A DNA stretch of 64,000 nucleotides from Cladocopium goreaui. Lineage: Eukaryota > Sar > Dinophyceae > Suessiales > Symbiodiniaceae. The notes beneath the pieces were generated by a model. The model was not told the origin of the DNA. It did no database searches and saw only the letters and a program-made list of their open reading frames with translations. Positions 58,996-64,000 of this stretch are shown piece after piece (positions within the stretch are counted from its first letter, which is position 1; every line of letters begins with the position of its first letter). The stretch covers positions 455,501 through 519,500 of the forward strand of contig CAMXCT020001469.1 of NCBI GenBank assembly GCA_947184155.2, in the 5' to 3' direction. Both the position numbers and the translations under genes were made by a program.

Positions 58996-59447
58996 GGCAA
59001 TATATGGCATGTGTCAAGACAAATGTGTACAGATATGTAAATAATATATATATATATACTTACATGTGTAAATATAGATAATTGTATAACATACATGTAC
59101 ATATAAATATATATATATATATGCATACATACATACATATATATGTATATATATATATTTGTATTTGTATACTGTATATACTGTACACATATATAAAAAG
59201 TTGTACATGTATAAATATTTATGCATATATATATATGTTTGTGTATATACACACATATGGATGTATTTACTTACCTGCATATGTAAATAAACATACATAG
59301 TTAGATCTATTTAAATGTATCTACATGAAACCTATGTTGTTGTATAGTGTATATATATATATATGTTTAAAACATTATATGCATATTTACATACAAGTAT
59401 ATGCTAACGGGTGCCAAACCGTACGTGTAGTTACACACATTTTCAAC

Positions 59448-59762
59448 ATGGGGTGGGGTGGGGTGGGGTGGGGATGTTAACGTTCGTTAGCAGTTGAAGA
59501 CGCCACGCATGCTACGCTGAGCATGTGGTGAGGTGGAGATGTGTACGTTCGGTTGAAGTTGAACACGCCACTGCTGCTACGCTGATCATGGGGTGGGGAT
59601 GGGGTGGGGTGGGGTGGGGATGTTAACGTTCGTTAGCATTTGAACACGCCACGCATGCTACGCTGAGCATGTGGTGGGGTGGAGATGTGAACGTTCGGTT
59701 GAAGTTGAACACGCCACTGCTGCTACGCTGATCATGGGGTGGGGTGGGGTGGGGTGGGGATG
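59448..59762 (+). repeat. G-rich higher-order tandem repeat (146-bp period)
   Basis: Three runs of (TGGGG)n at about 59450-59474, 59588-59620 and 59735-59760 separate two 146-bp units. Each unit is made of two diverged halves sharing ACGCCAC..GCTACGCTGA.CATG. G runs of this kind can form quadruplexes. Confidence 0.9.
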
Positions 59763-60566
59763 TCAACGTATATCGTGTGTTCTCGTTACCTGTTTTGAGG
59801 AGTGCATCATAATAATTTATAATGGTTGTCATACTTCTGTTGATAGTGTCTTTCACCACGGTAACGATAAAGTTCATCCCAATGGTGATAAAAATCACCC
59901 TCTAATTTCATATGTTGGTCATTATTGGATATGCTTGGTATGATAGCGATCTTTCATATCGTGAGGATAATAACTCATCAAATCACTAGTCAGTGAAGTC
60001 TACATGCACAATGATCAATGAAAGTGGCAAGGCAAAAAAGGTCCGAAATTTGTGCTGTAAGGGTTGCAAAATCCAAGAAAAATGACCTTTTTTGGGAACA
60101 TTTTTTTCCTGATCAGAAGGCCACGAAACACTGAAAAGGTTGTCATTTTTTTCAGCATGTTGATGCGCCTACACGCGCGATTCCGCACCCGGCGGGAAGT
60201 ATATTATGATGGTATGCGTTCGGCTGGATATCTATCTATCTATCTATCTCTCTCTCTCTATATATATATATTATAGCTTACCCCAACCAATAACGAACAT
60301 ACAACTCTTTATTTGGAAGAGTCCATTGACAGTGGATGTGTTCAGTGGATAAGCGTATGAGCGAAAGCTCATAGTTTGGAAGAGTGCTTTGAACGAGTGA
60401 AATTGAGAAGCGTAGCCCCAGCACCAGGAGCCAATGTTGAAGAAAGGTGATGACATAGCTTGAAGTTTGCCGTTCTGGCATGTACTGCATTTGTATGCAA
60501 CCCCGTGCTTGTACTTATTCCCAGTGAGGGTCTCTAGATTTTAACAAAGGTGCAACTCCTTCCTCC

Positions 60567-60612
60567 TTCCTTCCTTCCTTCCTTTCTTCCTTCCTTTCTT
60601 CCTTCCTTCCCT
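60567..60612. repeat. (CTTC)n microsatellite
   Basis: Runs of CCTT and CTTT, about 46 bp. Confidence 0.9.
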
Positions 60613-61935
60613 GTCCCGCTTTCCATGGTCTTGGACGTCACAGTCAAGGCCATCAAACTTTCACTGAGGTATTTTGAAACTGGCAGTTTGGAAAATATTG
60701 GAACAGCCCCCCATGAAGCAACTGATCCAAGCATTTACAATGAAGATGTTCAATTGCCAGAGCATTTTCTTCATGGGGCTAGAAAAGGTGATGTTCGCAT
60801 GATTTACAAATCAAGCATGCAGTTCATAATTGGGTATCGGTCAAAGTAGGGCAAGGCGACCTACCTTTTTTCTGCTACAGCTACTGGTCCGGAAAGTTGG
60901 CCGATTGACTTTGTAAACGCGGTGTTCAAATCAGAACTTTTTCGACCAAAGCTCCACCTTCACCGTGATGATACTCTAAGGTTTACATATCTTGCACATT
61001 TACCTATCAATATGGATTTCTAGAACATCCCACAATCCACATATAAACCTCAAACATCCTATGAAAAATTCTCAGTTTTCTTCCCTTCTGAAAAAAACAA
61101 GTCCCGTCGTCAACCCAGTCCCCAGTCACTTTCGCCTCTCGGAGAACCATGGGCAAGATCCATGTACGCCAGGCTGGGATGATGATACCTATGGCTTAGC
61201 CAACCACACGACTGGGCTGTTGGCTGTTGAGGAAAATGATGGAACATATCTGTGGTAAGAAACCGTTGGGATGGTGAAAAGAGTTGGCATGATGAACAAC
61301 TATGATGATATAGTTCGTAGATGGTTTGGCGAAGTTAGTTGAACATTTTGTTTGATACATGCTAAATGTGCTAACTCCATGTAAATCCATCCAACCCCCC
61401 AAGAAACAAAAACACTGCATCAAGGACTGTGTATGGCTATACTCCATCCAGAACTGTCATTGGGAGTTGCTAGCACCAAAACTTAGGTTTTCAAGAGAAC
61501 TACTGAGATCCGCGTAATGTACACATGCAGCAGGCAATGGGGTTGAGAGATCACATCAAATGCATGAAATACTGTGACTGGCAGCTGGGAGCTTCAACTA
61601 CAGGCCAAAAGCTGAGTATGATTAGGAAACAGCGGATCGACCAACTCCACAACTTCGTCCCAACTTACACCAACTTTGGTATGGGCCAACATTGAAGTCC
61701 TCATACCATCATTATTCATCATTGATACTGTTCAGCATCAACCTTTCAAAAAAGTATGGTGCCAGTGACTCAATCCACTTCTATCGTTGTGAAGCTCGTT
61801 ATGGCTCGCTGTAACGGCTGCAACGGCAAGGATCAAATGCAAATGGCCGCCAAGAGCAGCTTGGACATCAATGGCGGCACATGGTTCACCTCCTCTTGGT
61901 TGAATGCAATGACCTCAAAGGCTTCGGTGTCCATT

Positions 61936-62050
61936 TACGAATACCAACTGGTTGGTGGTTGACCTACCCCTCTGAAAAATATGAAAGTCAGTTGCGATGA
62001 TGAAATTCCCAATATATGGAAAAATAAAATTCATGTTCCAAACCACCAAT
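61936..62050. repeat. Dispersed repeat, family 'CTGGTTGGTGGTTTCAACC'
   Basis: Near copy of 23679-23793. Right end CCAAACCACCAATCAG is a rough inverse of the left end, so MITE-like. A more diverged member is at 63669-63765. Confidence 0.75.
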
Positions 62051-62137
62051 CAGCCAAATACTTATCATCAATCATTGTCATATCATGATAACCATTACAC
62101 ATCTATAATATTCTATAATCGAATAATACTCCAAAAC

Positions 62138-62256
62138 ATGGGTGTGTCTGAAAATAGTGTACCCCTAAACCCAATGGTTTTGCTGATCATTATCCCTATT
62201 ATTTATGGCTATTTCATTGGGAATATTAACCCAACATTTTCAGACAAACCCACATG
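62138..62256. mobile_element. MITE-like element with TGTGTCTGAAAAT ends
   Basis: CATGGGTGTGTCTGAAAAT at the left is mirrored by ATTTTCAGACAAACCCACATG at the right, about 118 bp. Solo ends of the same type occur near 48690, 49572 and 51311. Confidence 0.75.
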
Positions 62257-62299
62257 ATAATCAAATAACAACATCATTTGGATCATGATCATCCAATCA

Positions 62300-62365
62300 C
62301 AATCAATCCAAATCGCCTCGATGGCGCGATCGAAGCACTGCTCCTTGGTGGGCAAAAAGAGCAGG
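62300..62365 (-). CDS. Unassigned exon-like segment
   Basis: Minus strand reads GSLLFLPTKEQCFDRAIEAI; GC-rich island. Confidence 0.4.
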
Positions 62366-62559
62366 GACCCATGGACACTATGGATTGGAAAACTCCAAAT
62401 AGACCTTGTTAACTAGGGTTTCTAGTAGATGTACCTACCTATCTATCTATCTATCTACCTAACTATAACTATAACTATAGCTATAACTACTATAACTATA
62501 ACATACTATAACCATATATACACAATGTGTGTGTAAACCAAGAACAAAAAATCACTGGG

Positions 62560-62640
62560 AAGCGCCACATCTTGGATTTGCTCCGCAACTCCCAGATTTT
62601 CCCAGTCGAATCAACCTGCGGAAGTCATGCCGAGCAGTCA
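62560..62640 (-). CDS. Unassigned exon-like segment
   Basis: After CGCAG the minus strand reads VDSTGKIWELRSKSKMWRFP, comparable to the segment at 58.9 kb. Confidence 0.4.
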
Positions 62641-64000
62641 TCGAAAGTGAATGGAGATCATTATCCCAAAATTTGTGTGAACAGATAATAGTAGGGATAC
62701 CATAGTAGGGATAATAATAGTATTTTGGGATCTCCATTATTGACAATTCATAGTTCAAACATAGTTCAAAGATGTGAAAAAACAAACCAGCAAGCAGTAC
62801 AATACCTTGCTAGTAGGACTTATCCACATTTAATAGGACTTATTCACATTTAAGTTAACTAGTTATGACGTACAGCCCAGGAATCTTAACTGGAAAAAAA
62901 CATACAACGCATGCTGAGCTGCACCCTGTGGTAAACATGACCATGGCTGCTGGAGAGTTTGAAAGCTCTGACTTGGGGTCCAACAAAACACGAAAGCAAC
63001 ATCATCTTGACAAAACAGTTCAAAATACCCTGCACATGTCGTATGCACAGACTTGGATGAAAAACATGTCAAATACAATTATCGTTAAGGACATATACCA
63101 AATATATCCAAATATTATCATTCACTTATACAATATGTCTACAGTACAAAAATAATACAACTCAATACATATCAGAAGCCAGCAACACCACCGCAGCGTT
63201 GTTTGACATCAAGTTGCCCAAGCGAAGCCGACCAAAATGGAAAAGCCTCCAATGACCTGATCTTTCAATGGGTCAACGGTTTGCTGGGAAAAGCACATCT
63301 GAAATATGGGATTTCCCATGGATTTTTCCATTTGATGAAACCAGAAGGTTTTTCTAAGTCCAGTCGAATTGTCCAACCTACCTTAGCCTAATCCTATCTA
63401 AATACCTTTCTATCGATGGGCACATGTTGGGCCAAATCATGATCCGATCAGCACCACCCAACTGCCAGAGTTGCGCAGCCGCCCTGGCTGCAGCCATGAC
63501 TGAGACGAATTACGACTGAGAACAACCAGCCGACCATGGACATCCCCAAGATCGGACAACCAACCCCCAAAACTCATCAAATAGTCTTCGTTGTAGGATG
63601 TTCATCTACGATCATCTACCCAATTTTAGTCGCTTTGAGGGTTTTACCTATACTCAAAGGTCATCATCTGCTGGTTTCAGCCCCCTTTGGAAAATATGAA
63701 AGTCAACTGGATCATCATTCCAGGTACGAGGAAAATGAACTTGAAGTTTGAAACCACCAGCCAGTTCCAGAACTGGTGGAAGCAAAATTGACAGGAACTC
63801 CCAATATTTCGCTCGTGGGGATCATCGTCTATGGTGCGGTCATGGCTGGGCCATCTCCCAGATATTTGAGACGTTTCGAAACATGTCGACTGCTAGAATT
63901 CCCCAAATGTTCACATTTTTTTCGGGAGTTTCCTAAGTCATAGTAAAATTTTTACCCCAGTTTATGACTGGAAGTTTCCTTTTTGGACATTTTTCTACCC

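Noticed and set aside
60550-60849. Plus-strand frame continuing from the CTTC microsatellite
   Set aside because: The start lies in the microsatellite; the later part reads sensibly but has no homologue I know and no splice context.

Overview
The window looks like nuclear DNA of a dinoflagellate, most likely of the Symbiodiniaceae type. This rests on four things. Genes are broken into very small exons (13-94 nt) whose acceptors are nearly all AG|G. Donors are a mixture of GT, GC and at least two GA sites. The LTRs of one retroelement hold a near copy of the dinoflagellate spliced-leader 3' half. The retroelement proteins (CCCH-finger Gag, methyltransferase-like insertions) are of a style I associate with dinoflagellates. 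The taxon is inferred, not proven.

The backbone is one minus-strand gene that I could follow from about 46.4 kb down to a stop codon at 2634. It encodes a P1B-type heavy-metal ATPase of the P1B-4 (SPC / HEG, plant HMA1-like) class. I placed 33 exons by motif and splice-phase continuity: actuator domain (PVDG, LTGE) at 42.2-40.8 kb, the SPC motif of TM6 at 37.7 kb, DKTGT split over 36.7/35.6 kb, HP at 26.4 kb, the GxGVTG loop at 25.9 kb, TGD at 19.8 kb, [10 protein letters not shown] split over 18.0/17.5 kb, HEG at 3.3 kb and the last exon at 2.65 kb. Exons for TM1-TM3 lie above 46.4 kb and were not resolved.

Three large units sit inside introns of this gene. (1) 6558-15971 is a complete Ty1/Copia-like LTR retrotransposon with identical 194-bp LTRs and a TCAAA target duplication. 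It has an intact 2453-codon Gag-Pol and an extra upstream ORF with HAD-phosphatase-like motifs. (2) 27537-35481 is a complete tyrosine-recombinase retrotransposon with split direct repeats (A1 - ORFs - B1-A2-B2). Its ORF order is unusual: YR first, then a zinc-finger Gag, then a cytosine-methyltransferase-like/RT/RNase H fusion. (3) 24498-25645 is a two-exon EamA/DMT transporter gene on the same strand.

Right of 46.5 kb are scattered exon-like minus-strand segments I cannot name, many microsatellites and minisatellites, and a 2.78-kb non-autonomous DNA transposon (54041-56821). That element has perfect 26-bp terminal inverted repeats, 3.7 tandem copies of a 461-bp unit and a captured-exon-like segment. 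A G-rich higher-order repeat lies at 59.45-59.76 kb. Small foldback (MITE-like) families are spread through introns. I saw no rRNA, tRNA or CRISPR.
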